A DNA stretch of 64,000 nucleotides, from the NCBI GenBank assembly GCA_039881045.1, contig JAYWVB010000006.1, forward strand, positions 682,001-746,000, written 5' to 3'. Under the pieces are notes generated by a model that worked only from the letters and a program-made list of their open reading frames with translations, ran no database searches and was not told the origin of the DNA. Of this stretch, positions 45,618-56,631 are shown one piece after another. This DNA is from Chaetomium olivaceum (Eukaryota > Ascomycota > Sordariomycetes > Sordariales > Chaetomiaceae). Within the stretch, counting starts at the first letter, position 1. Every line of letters starts with the position of its first letter. The position numbers and the translations under genes were made by a program.

Positions 45618-47521
45618 ATGCTTGACGGCCACCTGCAGCCCATGACGCCTCTGGTGTTCGCGGGAGTAGGGCTTCTCTTGCTGTGCTGGGCGTCTCTACA
45701 CCAGTTACGGGTATACTACCGTCTTCGGCACTTCCCTGGTCCCTTCGTTGCCCGTTTCACAAACCTACAGCGCGTTTTCTGGGTGCAAACCGCACGATCT
45801 CATGAGATCCATATGCGTATGCACAACCGCTATGGCGACTTTGTGCGGATGGGTCCGAACATGATCTCCATCTCCGATCCGAATCTAATTCCGACCGTGT
45901 ATCCCATTCGGCCGGGCGTTCCAAAAGTACGATAGGCGTATATTGGGCTTCTCCGAGTAGTGCCTATGCTGACGTAGAGTCTGTCAACTTCCACAGGGCA
46001 ATTTCTATCGAACTTTGATGCCCTACTCGCGCCAGGGCTCGGCCTTGCCACTCGTTTTTAATACACGGGATGAGGCTCTCCACAAGAAGCTGAAGAATCC
46101 CATAGCGCCGATATTCTCTCTCTCAAATGTACTCACCTTTGAGAAGTTTGTTGACCAAATTCTTGAGCTGCTGTTCACTCAACTGGACCAGCGGTTCGCC
46201 GAACGTCAAACACCTTTTGACCTCGGCGACTGGCTGCAATTCTTCGCGTTCGAAGTAATGGGAACCATGACTTTCTCTCGTCAATATGGATTCCTCGAGA
46301 AAGGATGTGACGACAACGGCCTGCTGGGAGCGATCTGGAATTTTATGAAGACGGCGGCACCGGTAAGGATTATGATACCCCGGCCTCGGGCTCTTTTGCT
46401 AGAGGTTGCTAATGACATATCCCCATCCGTCGTATCAGATTACTCAAATCCCCTGGTTTGATCTGGTGTGGTACAAAAACCCCTTGGCTGCCACTCTCCG
46501 TCCAACGACGGGAATGCCCATTCTCAACATCGTCCGAAGCGCTATCGAAGAGCGGCGGGCGAAGTTGGAAGAGAATCCAAAAGCAACCGGAGACGAAACC
46601 AACAGAGGTGATTTCCTCTCGCGATTTCTTTATGTCCAAATAAAAGACCCATCAATACCGCCCTGGTAAGCTCTCTCCCATGCAACATGACCCTCTCTCC
46701 CCCCCCGCCTTTTTCTTCTCTTCCCACCCCTTTTAGATCCAGGGCTGAAACATACACCCCGTCGAACAGGGCAGTAACGGCATGGACCTTTTCCAACGTG
46801 ATCGCCGGCTCCGACTCCACCGCGGCCGTGATGAAGACCCTCTGGTACAACCTGCTTAGCCACCCACACTCCATGCAACAACTTTCCGACGAGCTGGCAG
46901 CACAGGCCGAACTATCCAAACTATCCCGGCCCTACCCCACCTGGACCGAGGTTGCCTCGCTGCCCTATCTAGACGCGTGCGTCAATGAGGCCGTCCGACT
47001 GCACCCCCCTTTCTGCTTGCCCTTTGAGCGCGTCGTGCCTAAGGAGGGGATGCTGGTGGGTGACCGTTTCTTCCCTGGTGGGACAATCATCGGTATGAAC
47101 CCCTGGGTAGTGAACCGGCATCGACCGACGTTTGGTGAGGATGCGGATGTGTGGCGGCCGGAGCGGTGGCTGGTTGGTGCGGACAGGTACCGCGCGATGG
47201 AACAGAGTGTTTTGACGGTAAGTTCCAGAAACCTTTGAATAGGCTTGATGTTGTGCTGAGCTAATCGTTGTTGATTTAGTTTGGGGCTGGGCGGCGTATC
47301 TGTCTGGGCAAGAATATTGCGTTGCTGGAATTGAAGAAGCTGACGTCTGCTCTCGTTCTTAACTACGAGGTTCGTGAAATTATCCAAGTCAATATTTTCG
47401 GCGAGGAGTCGGCTGACGGACATGGCAGACCACAATCTTAGATCCTGCAGAGTACCAGGTAGAGAATCGTTGGTTTTTCCGCCAATGGGGCTTGAAAGTG
47501 ACCACCAAACGACGATCTTGA
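45618..47521 (+). CDS. Cytochrome P450 monooxygenase
   Basis: Six exons: 45618-45926, 45997-46362, 46439-46665, 46770-47217, 47280-47369, 47429-47521; 510 aa, all joins in phase. N-terminal membrane anchor TPLVFAGVGLLLLCWASL is followed by a proline-rich hinge (RHFPGPF). I-helix ASDST-type motif reads VIAGSDSTAAV, K-helix is EAVRLHPP, then PERW, and the haem loop FGAGRRICLGKNIA with Cys458. It is an ER-bound, P450-reductase-dependent oxygenase. Divergent from the PKS over 0.7 kb, it is very likely a tailoring enzyme that hydroxylates or oxidises the polyketide; position of attack cannot be told. The gene is convergent with the GDSL hydrolase. No break. Confidence 0.9.
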
Positions 47522-48213
47522 GTGGGAGAGTGCAAGGAACTAAGAGTGGATGTCTGCAGGGAGCAATAGCAAAGTGAAAACGAAGGTGGTGATCTCTCTG
47601 GATGATGCTGAAAAGGGGAAGGGAAGAAAGCCACTTACAGGAGAGTATTTTGCTCACCAGGGTCCATACGGGCCATCTTGTTCTGGACTAGGGCTTTGCC
47701 ATTCATAGCACACATAGCCACTAAACAATGCACCCACAATTGTTGGTCTCTCATAGGTTGTATAATATGGCTTCCCACATGCCCCTCTCAAGCTCCCAGT
47801 AAGTTTGGGTTGCCCATAGCCCAATGCAGCGGGAAGATTACTGTGTGAGGCTTCAAGGACTACAATACTTCGGTTTCGGCCCTCAGCTCTCAGTTCTGAG
47901 CTCTCGGTTCTCAAAATACCTACTCATTTCCACGTCTTAGAGAGGAGAGTGTCACATGTTCAAATTGGTATGTGCCATATCGAAAACCACTTTTATGCAT
48001 AGCTAAGTTGCTCCTAGATATTTGACCCTTGTGTACGAGCTGTGAATTACACAAGAGAAGCTGGGATTCGAACGTGAAACGACAGCAAGACCACCCTGAC
48101 CAGGACCATTCCCCCGCACCATCAGATGCCCAACCAACCATTCTAACAATGGGTAGGTCTACGCTCAACCCCAACTTATCCAACCCACGGTCAGTCAGTC
48201 CCCTGCCTAAAAA
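47522..48213. other. Intergenic between converging P450 and GDSL genes
   Basis: About 0.7 kb of 3' flanks. A T-arm-like string at 48063-48073 does not extend to a tRNA. No gene supported. Confidence 0.5.
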
Positions 48214-49020
48214 TCAAGCCGCCCGCGGTACCAAATCCTGCCCCGAAGCCGGCACTGCCGACTTCCCGCGATCCACAAACGCCCCCTCCGCCGGCACCAC
48301 CAGCCCTTTCCACCCCGCCCTTACAATCGCCTCATACCAGTACCGTGCCATAATACTATACCCTTCCTCATCCGGGTGTGTCCCGTCAGGGAGGTGCTCC
48401 AGCGTCACGCCGCGCATCAGCGGCGCCAGCACGACCTTGCCGGCGCCGTCCTTTCCACCATGTCCGCCATGGCGGGCGCGGCGCGCAGCGGCTGAGACCA
48501 CGTCGGGGATATGGGCGTTGTACTCGTCGATCAACGCGTTGACGGTGGCGTTGGCGTTGGGGGACGCGCGCGACGACGACGAGCGCGTCCGGGTTGTGGG
48601 TGGTGGCGAAGTCGATGAGGTTGGCGAGGCGGTGGGCGGCGCGGCGGTGACGTTGACGCCGAGGACGAGGTTGACGGTGCCGGCGTGGAGGAGGATGATG
48701 TTGGGTTTGGATTTAGGGGGGAGGGTGAGTTCGGGTTCGCCGGCGGTGAGGATCTCGTCGAGGGTGTGCAGGTTGAAGGCGTCGCTTTCGTTGTTGTCCC
48801 AGTCGCCGTTCTTGATGGAGCCGATTAGGGAGACGGGGTTTCCGTTGGTGGAGAGCAGGCACTGCAGGTCGCGGCGGTAGGAGTTGCCGCTGGGTTCGTT
48901 GTAACCGAAGGTGATGGAGTCGCCGAGGGGGAGGATGCGTAAGGGGGCGCCGCCGGCGATGGGGCCCGGTGAGAAGCCCAGCCACCCGAGGACCGGCCAG
49001 AGGATGTTGGAGAGAAGCAT
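48214..49020 (-). CDS. GDSL/SGNH-family hydrolase; internal out-of-frame segment
   Basis: Single exon, 268 codons. N-terminal hydrophobic stretch MLLSNILWPVLGWLGFS is followed by block I, LRILPLGDSITFGYN (catalytic Ser). GNSYRRDLQCLL, LIGSIKNGDWDNNESDAF, block III-like LLHAGTVNLVLG, and DGTHPDEEGYSIMARYWYEA carrying the catalytic Asp-x-x-His complete an SGNH esterase. Between about 48572 and 48645 the product is low-complexity (SPTSSTSPPPTTRTRSS). In another frame the same DNA reads AHRLANLIDFATTHNPDA then LVVVAR, the natural helix and strand of this fold. A pair of opposite one-base changes would restore it. Substrate unknown. Inside the cluster it may deacylate or lactonise an intermediate, or have no role. 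Confidence 0.7.
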   Translation of the reverse strand: MLLSNILWPVLGWLGFSPGPIAGGAPLRILPLGDSITFGYNEPSGNSYRRDLQCLLSTNGNPVSLIGSIKNGDWDNNESDAFNLHTLDEILTAGEPELTLPPKSKPNIILLHAGTVNLVLGVNVTAAPPTASPTSSTSPPPTTRTRSSSSRASPNANATVNALIDEYNAHIPDVVSAAARRARHGGHGGKDGAGKVVLAPLMRGVTLEHLPDGTHPDEEGYSIMARYWYEAIVRAGWKGLVVPAEGAFVDRGKSAVPASGQDLVPRAA

Positions 49021-49867
49021 GGTGTGTTGCGGTTACCGGTCGTCTCAAGTGCGGCTGCACGGGACCTGTTTCGCGTTAAAGCACCTATATTATCTCGGAA
49101 CATCATGGCCTCAAGTGCTTGTATTAGAGCTTTCGTTGGGGGAAGGTATAATGCACCAACTTCGACGTTGGCCAGTCCAATTCTATTCGGTTCATATTAT
49201 GTAATATTCGTGGTGAAAGCTCGGATAATAAATAGTCGCCGAATTGTGGTGAAGATCATAGTATTTCGGCGAGTATTCATGGCCGTAGTTGCATATGCAA
49301 CTTATTGAAGGTAATGCCCGATAGATTTGCGTCTAGGACATATTGTGCATGTACAAGAGGCGAAGAAGGTAAGCCTCGCTTTATTCACTCCCGGCTTTCC
49401 TGCAAAGTTCTCAAAAGACAGATTGGATACCGAATTGGATGGAAACGGTGAGGGACTTGTGTGAAAGTGGTGGAACCGGATAAGGTACCTAGTATAATTT
49501 CTTACGTGAGAATTGGAAATAATGGGGAGTAGTACAGGTAGGAAGAAAGGGACTTATACGAAGTGGCTGCAGATGACAAAATGCAACGTTTTCCGCGCTG
49601 ATTGGGGTGTTGCAAGCGATAGGGTTTTATATTGTGGCGTTGTGGGCGAGGGGTGAGGTTCGGAGAACTTCGGACAAGATCGCATGGAGCATAGATAGCC
49701 GCGAAACCCACTGGAGTATACGGGTTTTGCTTCATACTTACGGCAGCATGTGAAATCATGGCACAGTCAGGTACCTATTTATTATCTAAAACTAAGCACC
49801 TATGAACCCCTTGGCAGTCGACACGCTGCCGTTCCGTCTGACACGGGATGACACCCGCACCCCTCTT
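49021..49867. other. Intergenic; promoter of GDSL gene
   Basis: About 0.85 kb, AT-rich, between tandem minus-strand genes. No supported gene. Confidence 0.5.
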
Positions 49868-51483
49868 TCAGTAGTCCCTCTTGGGAAACCGCTTCCACGC
49901 GTCCGGAAATCCCGCACCGCGCACAAAGTCCCAATGCTTGGTCCACGTCATCGGCTGGTCGCTGGCGGAGTCGATCATGGCGATACCAGCGGTAAGGAAC
50001 ATGTGCTGCTTGACACGGAACTCGGGCCGGTCATCATACGGCCGTGAGAGCTCCTCGGCCAGAGCCGTGGAGCGTATCATTTTGGACATGTGCCCGTCGT
50101 CTTCGTGATAGCATGCGCGGTCAAACACCTCGGCCCACCCTTGGTTGGGAAGCTTGGAGCGGTGAGCGCACAGGTAGTCCAGACGCAGCTGCGGTGCGCC
50201 CATGCCAGCGTATGTCATCATGAAGACGCGGCCGCTGTACTCGAGTAGGCGGGCCTTTTGTTCCTTGGTAAAGGAGGCCTCGTGCAGGAAGGATGCGTGG
50301 CCGATGCTGGCGGTTAGGGTGTGGAGCAAATAGAAGTCAAAGGTGCATTGGTACGGCGGCAACTGGGCGCCGGCCGTGATGTACACTGTAGAGCGTCAGA
50401 GGTATTAGAGAAGTGTCCGTAACAAAACTGTGCTCCCTCTGGTTTTAGGTGGGGGGTCAAGGCAGAAGCCTTCAAACATACCGGCCGCGTTGATAAGCTC
50501 TGCCGTGGCCCGCTCAAGGTCGTCCGGGTCTACCCGCCACCGCGCGGCCAGACGAAGGAGCTCCGGCTTGGCATTGGGCAACACGCCGTCCCTGGCGAGC
50601 TCTTTGTCCATGGCCCAGCGTCCCGAGTGCTTCCTCGTCTGAGTGTGGAATTCTAAACTGGAAGCTGTGCTAATTTTCGGGTCCGCGCGCTCCATGTCGA
50701 TTAGATCCGCCAGCGGCAGGGGCGGTTCCTCAGCTTTAGCGGCGAGCGCTTCGGCCTCACTGAGATACTCGACGTACCACATATCGTGGTGCACTGCGGC
50801 CTGTGCCAGCCCCTCGGCTAGCAGCAGCGGCTGCTGGAATTCGAGAGCGAGGCCGATATGGATCAGCCCGTGTACGTAGCCTGAGCATGAATGTCAGCTT
50901 TCCTTTAAAAGACCATACGCGTCTCACCCACTCCGGCCAGTACTTACCCATGTAAATGCGGAACATCATGTCGTTGGCAATCTGTCCGCCTCCGACCAGA
51001 TACTTCTGCAGCACGGCTTGATAGCCGTTCCGGTTGATCTGGCCCAGGAAAAACTTTTCAAAGTTGCGGAAGTTCTCCTCGCGACCTAAACACTTGGTGA
51101 AGATCACATCATCTTCCAGGTCTAGCACAAGCGGCTCCACTATGATCATGGCGTCTCGCATGTATCGTGTGTTGCGCTGGTGCTGGGAGATTAACACCTC
51201 CGGCTTGGCTCCCAGCGCCCACAACGTCAGGTCATGATGGGCGATGTGGTTGTGTAAATATACCTTGAGAGGTTGGTAAGCTTGCGGGGCCGTTGGAGGA
51301 ACTTTTTCTCTGTAGCTAACTTACACCCATGTGGTCCTCGGTAGTGAAGAATATGTGGTACTTCTCATTGTTCTCCTTGAGCAGGGCCGTGGTGGTTGCG
51401 GCACTCTCTTCCGTCAAGTTCGCCGCGTGAATGAGGCCCGGCGTTTTGACCGCATCGATGATGAATGTGTCTGTCTCGAGCAT
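49868..51483 (-). CDS. Questin-oxidase-like protein (DUF4243, Baeyer-Villiger type)
   Basis: Four exons: 51483-51325, 51263-50948, 50880-50482, 50385-49868; 463 aa, phases consistent. The frame is open upstream but its first ATG is at 51483 (MLETDTFIIDAVKTPGLI). Family features are clear: NEKYHIFFTTEDHMG at the first splice, VYLHNHIAHHDLTLWALGA, VGGGQIANDMMFRIYMG, YVHGLIHIGLALEFQQPLLL, PPYQCTFDFYLLHTLTA, and GHASFLHEASF. The family includes questin oxidase (GedK type) and AflY of the aflatoxin pathway, which cleave anthraquinone or related rings by cofactor-poor, NADPH-linked Baeyer-Villiger-like oxidation. Here it would oxidatively open or expand a ring of the polyketide product. Pairing with a C-methylating PKS rather than an anthraquinone PKS is unusual. 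Good confidence in family, low in exact reaction. Confidence 0.85.
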
Positions 51484-52590
51484 CTTGGTTTGTTCCCCCG
51501 CTGGTTCTGTGTTTTCGAATTCCCGGTTTTCAAGAGGCAACGAATAACAAGGTGTAACGAGCTACGATGAGCAATGAATGTGTAGTGTGAGCTATGGGGT
51601 TGGCTTAGACGTCGCTTTGCCGAGGCGCATTCAAGTCCAAGTTAAACGTACAGGAATCCGACATGCATCCCACAGTTTCACAAAGTCGTTTGATATAAGA
51701 AAAGGGCCATGTGGAATACGGTTTTGACTATAGCCGTAATCGGCGACTTTTTTGCCAAGTTTTGTGCTGACCTTGCAACTCTTTCCTTGTTTTGAAGCAA
51801 AAGTGGGCTGCTGGATCCTTCCTTAACTCAACTATTTGTTTCCGGTTACTCAGTTGTTTCCGGCTACTCAGTGATGCATTGGGGGCCGTTATGCGTTGAA
51901 ACTTGGGGGCTGTTTACCGTGACGGGAAGCTCGATTTCTTTAGGCCATTTGGCTCATAGCCAACATAGGTAGGAAGGTGATGTATGGCACAACCAACATG
52001 TTGCAATCAGAAGCTACTGGTGGGATGTGAGACTGTTGAGGCAACCTCCCTACGAAAGGGATATCTGGGAACCGCGGGCGTGCGGCTTTAGAAAAACAAA
52101 GGAGCGAGAGAAAGTTTGTCGAAAGAGAACGAGCCACCAGCACACGACTTTTCTTAGCAAGAATACATTTCAAATTTATTTAGTTGCAGCTCTCATTTCC
52201 ATTCAAAACCAAACCCCCTTTGCCCCGGTAACTCAAGTTGTCGTTTTTTACCAACTTGCCTGTTTCCTCACCCGGCTTATACCCCCGTTTCCCCCCACTT
52301 GTATATATGTATATAAGTAGGCCCGTACTTTCACTAGAGCCTCCTAGTCTATGGTTGTGTATATATCCCATTGAATATCCACCAGCCAAGAACCGAGCTC
52401 TAGCCTCGGGGCTTAGTTCGGAACTTGGATCAATACTTTTTACAAGCATCATACACATTGAATCTTTGAGAACATGATGTTAGTTATCTAGTAGAACCGG
52501 GTTGCGAATTATCGCATATTGGGGAGCTCCCAAAGTCGTGCTGGTAACGCTCAAAAACTGATCGGGACGGCTGTTTAAGGGCGTGTAGTA
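51484..52590. other. Intergenic; promoter of questin-oxidase-like gene
   Basis: About 1.1 kb between tandem minus-strand genes. The section 52150-52500 is AT-rich with open frames but no domain. No AflR-type TCG-N5-CGR element was spotted by eye. Confidence 0.45.
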
Positions 52591-54303
52591 TTAGCATCCG
52601 TACCTAGCAAGGAGGCCATGGAAAGAAGACAAGAGAACTTGGAGGGGCCAATTACTCGGATTAGGGGGTCTGGTCACTGACCGAAGCTCCTGTTCTACGT
52701 CCTTCTCTGCCCAGCCGCGTCTTGGACAGTATCTGAACCTGGAAGCTCTCAGGCGGCGGACCTCTTCGAAGAGGACGAGGCGTTCGGAAAGAGCGGCCGC
52801 GGACTCAACACCTTTGAGAAGAGCGCCCAGTGCCCCGGCGTCCTCGATGGCCTGGTTGGCGCCCTGACCTCCGAATGGAAGCATCTAATATTCTTTAGCG
52901 GTCTGAAATGCGGTAGTAACAGAGGAAGAGTTCCTACAGGGTGCGCTGCATCTCCGATCAACACAATCTTCTGCCGATGCCAGGTAGGAAGAGGATCGTG
53001 AATGGATAATGGCCAGTCCGTTACGCTGGGAGCCACTCTGGTTTCGCCGCAAGTTAACAAATTATCCAATGCCGTTCTTGCGGAGCTCTTACTTGATGAT
53101 CTCTCTCAAGCTGGGATGGAAATGCCCAAATTCATCTAACATGAGGGCTTTCAAATCTAGAGGTAACCCAGGGGTAGGGTTGCGTTAGTCAACTCTGGCA
53201 TCCAATACTCACTCCTCGGGTATCATGCTTCTCGGACTTTTCTCACCCTCTGGAGCGCACTCCTGTTGCGCTGAATGAATGCCCACAAAGTTCTGCACCT
53301 GTCCCCTATTTGAGGTCAAAAACACAACCAAACTAAGACTCCAACGAAGGGGATGGTCACAACTCACCCTTGACAATCGTACCACACCAGATGGCGCTCC
53401 GACTCGTGCGCCGTATCCGCAAACACAGTCGACCCTTTCCCCTTCACCTTGCGAAGCTCCCGAAAGTGCGGATTCCCCTCGAGCATCGCCGTCGGAATAA
53501 GGAAACGAAACGCGCTCAGGCCCGAAGGCGTCGCACGGTGCCCGCCTCCTCCCCCAACACAACGCCACGCACAGTCGAGTGCAACCCATCCGCGCCAACA
53601 ACCAGATCGCCACACAAGACCTCCCCATCCTCAAGCTCAACCACCCCCCTTGCCGCGTCAGCAGCCACCACGCGCGCATCCAACCGCAGCGTCGCCCTTC
53701 CAACCCCATTTCCACCCCCCTCCCCCTCTACCTCCTCCTCCAACAGCAACAACCGTTTCAACTCCCCATGCAAATCCGCCCGATGCACCGTATGCAAGCC
53801 GGCCCCAAACCGTTCCCTTGCATCGCTCAGATCCGTGCGCGCCAGCGGCGCCAGCGAGGCCCCGTCCAGCACCTCCCAGCACGTCATTTCGTCGGCGCGC
53901 GCACGCTCGAAATCAAAACCCAGGGCCGAGAGCACGTGCTCGCCGTTGGGGGTCAGCAGCAGGGCGGCGCCGGTGGTGGGGGTGGTGAATGTGGACTTTT
54001 CGAGGACCTGTTTCTTTGGTTTGTCCCGGCCAGTGGGTGGGTGGTTAGGGAGCGTTCTGCATGGTCTTTGTGGTGGGGCCGTGGGTGAGATAGGAGAGGT
54101 AGGGAGGCGGCTTGCTTGCTGGCTTGCTTGCCGGGACGCTGTGTCCCCATGACATGGCATGGCATGGCATGGCATTGCTGTGTCGGCGTGAAAGGGAGGA
54201 GGGAGGGGGAACTGACCTGGACGGAGTGGCCGGCCTGCCGCAGCGCGATTGCAGTGCAGAGGCCGCCGATACCCGCGCCGACGACGATGATGTGGAGAGG
54301 CAT
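52591..54303 (-). CDS. FAD-dependent monooxygenase, salicylate-hydroxylase type; several frame breaks
   Basis: Exon pieces, minus strand: 54303-54217, 54007-53368, 53305-53213, 53156-53093, 53037-52938, 52884-52591. The start MPLHIIVVGAGIGGLCTAIA carries the GxGxxG FAD-binding motif. LCGDLVVGADGLHSTVR is the DG motif and IVLIGDAAHP (exon 5) the GD motif, continuing MLPFGGQGANQAIEDAGAL. This is a class A flavoprotein monooxygenase, NAD(P)H-dependent, which hydroxylates phenolic rings, often with loss of a carboxyl group or dearomatisation. The frame changes at about 53535 (before GLSAFRFLIPTAMLEGNP), between exons 3 and 4, and as a compensated pair near 52690-52740. The encoded enzyme would be truncated as written. 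Role by context: ring hydroxylation of the polyketide acid. Confidence 0.7.
54153..54175. repeat. Pentanucleotide (catgg)4 run in FMO intron 1
   Basis: Four and a half copies of catgg inside the 209-bp first intron of the monooxygenase gene. It probably has no coding consequence. Confidence 0.8.
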
Positions 54304-55165
54304 GTTGGAATCGACTACACAGTACGTCTTGGGTGGGAGAGAGCGTTCAGCGCCGTAAGTGGAAAACGCTTGTAATACACGTCGGAAAGGTAAGTACATA
54401 CCAAGTAGGTAAGGCAAGGAAATTCATAATCTGGCTTCTTCTCGACTGGGACAAACACCGCGTTGGGTGTCCGAGTCCGAATCCGAGTCGTCGATAACGA
54501 CAGCCTGTGGCAGCATCTCCTTCTCCAGTTGCACGAAGCACGCCATTGCCCTGATCATACCAATCTTGCTGCACAGTTTAGCCGGAGCCCTGTCGGCCTC
54601 TTTCTCTCGGCGATTTTCTTACGGCGCCTTTTTTGTTGCTTGCTCCTGTCTGCTGAATCTGGTTTTCTCCGGTTCTTTCTCTCAAAGTAACTGCCGGTAC
54701 TTTTGTAATTCTCACCCCGAAAATGTCAATCAGTCCGAGAAGTCGGGGAGGGGTGGCATGGCATTGTATTGGCCGGCGGTACGGGCCGCACCGGCGACCT
54801 TCACCGGCTTCGAGCACTGTTGGGGACGACGCCCTGAAAAAGAAGGTGATACGGTATCTTGTCTCTTGTCTCTTGTGTGTTATCTCTAAGATATGGAAGA
54901 GGACGAAAACCCCCTACCCCCTGGAAATGCAGGCAAAGGCAGGGCTGCTCGGAGTGCTGGACCAATTAACCCCCACGAAAAGCCTACATACGTCTAGTAA
55001 GAGTCAGGTGAAATGTATGAATCATGTATGTACTCACAATACAAGCCGAAAAGAATATACCCGCCCGCTAGCAGACTTTGTAAAACAACTCTAGCATGAG
55101 CTGCCGTCGCCGTGATGCTCGAATTACCCCTGATATCCCAGTCCCGTACCCACCCCCAGCCCCTG
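54304..55165. other. Intergenic between tandem minus-strand genes
   Basis: About 0.86 kb; promoter of the monooxygenase and 3' flank of the AflR-like regulator. A short CCGA/TCCGA-rich patch lies at 54467-54500. No supported gene. Confidence 0.5.
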
Positions 55166-56631
55166 TCATTGTCCCTCGGCGAATAGTCGCAAGTCCTCCT
55201 TCATCAGTCCCATAATGCGCTGCAGGGCGTGCAGCAGCGATTCGATATCCTCGAGCTCCAAACTCTCCGGGGTGGGCGGGTCTCTCGAACCGCCTGCCGA
55301 TGCGGCGTTGGCGTTCCCGTCGATACTGAGCAAAGATTCCAGAGAGGCGCTGCTGCCCGTTCTGCTTCTGCTCATGTTCTCGGACCCGCTGTACTCGGAG
55401 CACGACCTGGTGCATTCCCACAGGTAGAGCGACGCGGCCTTGATTTCCCGCAGAGCGCTGCGGATCGCCAAAGTGATGACTTCATTCTTAGTCTCTCCTG
55501 TCAGCTGGAAGCTGCCGACCGACACCCCGATGTCTGGGGGTGCCCCGGGGAAGCGTTGCCACATTGTCGTAGAGCTGCAGGGCGCACCGTCGGCGCGTTT
55601 GTAGGCTGCACGAAGCTTCTGGACTGAAGAAAGCAAGACGCGGATACTCATGGCGAACAGCATGAGCACGTAACGGTTGTTTTCCTCGGTCCTGCATTTC
55701 AAACAGCGCATAAAGCTGTCCCAGGGACCTTGGGCCAGCTGGACTCCGTGCAGGACGCTGTCAACGGATGGGCTGGCCGCCTGTGAGTCTCGGAGATCTT
55801 CCAGTTGGTAAACCAGCCTGACCTGCTGCCGAAGGCACGAACATTCGGGTAGCTCCCCTGTTAAAAAGGCTCTCGGGGAAAAGGCCGGGCTAGGCGAGTT
55901 CGGCGCGTCCGTCGCAGAGCTAGTGGGCACGAGGCTATTCGCGTCCCTTTTCCGGCTGTCTTGGGACGAAAGAGGCACCTCAGAAGCTGCGGTTTGGGGG
56001 CGCCTTTGAGTTGTGCTGGCGCTAAAAGACCCTGTTTTTAAGAAATGCTATGGTCAGAGACTGGGTACCACGAAAAAAGCAAGTTTCGTTGATCTGTGTC
56101 TTACATGGTTGAATATTGCATCCATACCGGAGCCTTCCCCAACACCAATTGAGTCCATTAGAGAAGCCAGATCCTGGCTAAAGAGTGTTTGAGGACTGTG
56201 GCCCGGGGACGAGGCTTTGATGCACCGAGCCGGACTCGCACGTCTGGTCGGAGATGAATTCGAGTAAGTAATTGCCGCCCGTCATCGTTCCAGGGAAGGG
56301 CTTGTTGGGAGTCGTCGGTTTCCAGACCCTGGGCCAGGCCCACGCTCGGCGATGCCCTCCCCATTGCTGCCTTTTCCCTGCTGCAGCAAGGTCCGTTTGT
56401 TTTTGCTGCCCTTGGGCCGCCCGAGGCGATTCGTGACGCTGTAGACACAGTTTGACTGAGAGACGTGGCAGGGCACGCAAGGATTGCCTCCCGAGCACTT
56501 GATCTTGGCATTGGTGGCATGTGTCGCAGGCAGAGCGCAGTCGGCCGGTTGGTTTTGGGGGCTGCTTCCAGGCCTTGTTCCGTGCCACTGCCAACTCTTG
56601 GACGTGGGGGCGCTGGGCTTGGGAGAGGCAT
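55166..56631 (-). CDS. AflR-like Zn2Cys6 cluster regulator; frame broken in the zinc cluster
   Basis: The C-terminal part (55978-55166) is an AflR-type domain: LPECSCLRQQVRLVYQLEDL, QGPWDSFMRCLKCRTEENNR, YVLMLFAMSIRVLLSSVQKL and SALREIKAASLYLWE. The N-terminal part has both halves of a Zn2Cys6 binuclear cluster, LRSACDTCHQC and then KIKCSGGNPCVPCHVSQSNC followed by the basic linker GRPKGSKNKRT, but they sit in different frames. One extra C near 56507 separates them. A further shift is needed near 56200 to reach QDLASLMDSIGVGEGSGMD, after which an intron starts at 56104 (GTAAGA). The start is uncertain; the ATG at 56631 is the best candidate. By family it should bind TCG-N5-CGR sites and switch on the cluster. 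If the breaks are real it would not bind DNA. Confidence 0.65.

Noticed and set aside
48063..48073. tRNA on the minus strand, suggested by a GTTCGAATC T-loop-like string
   Set aside because: The flanking bases cannot pair as a T-stem, and no acceptor or anticodon arm fits.
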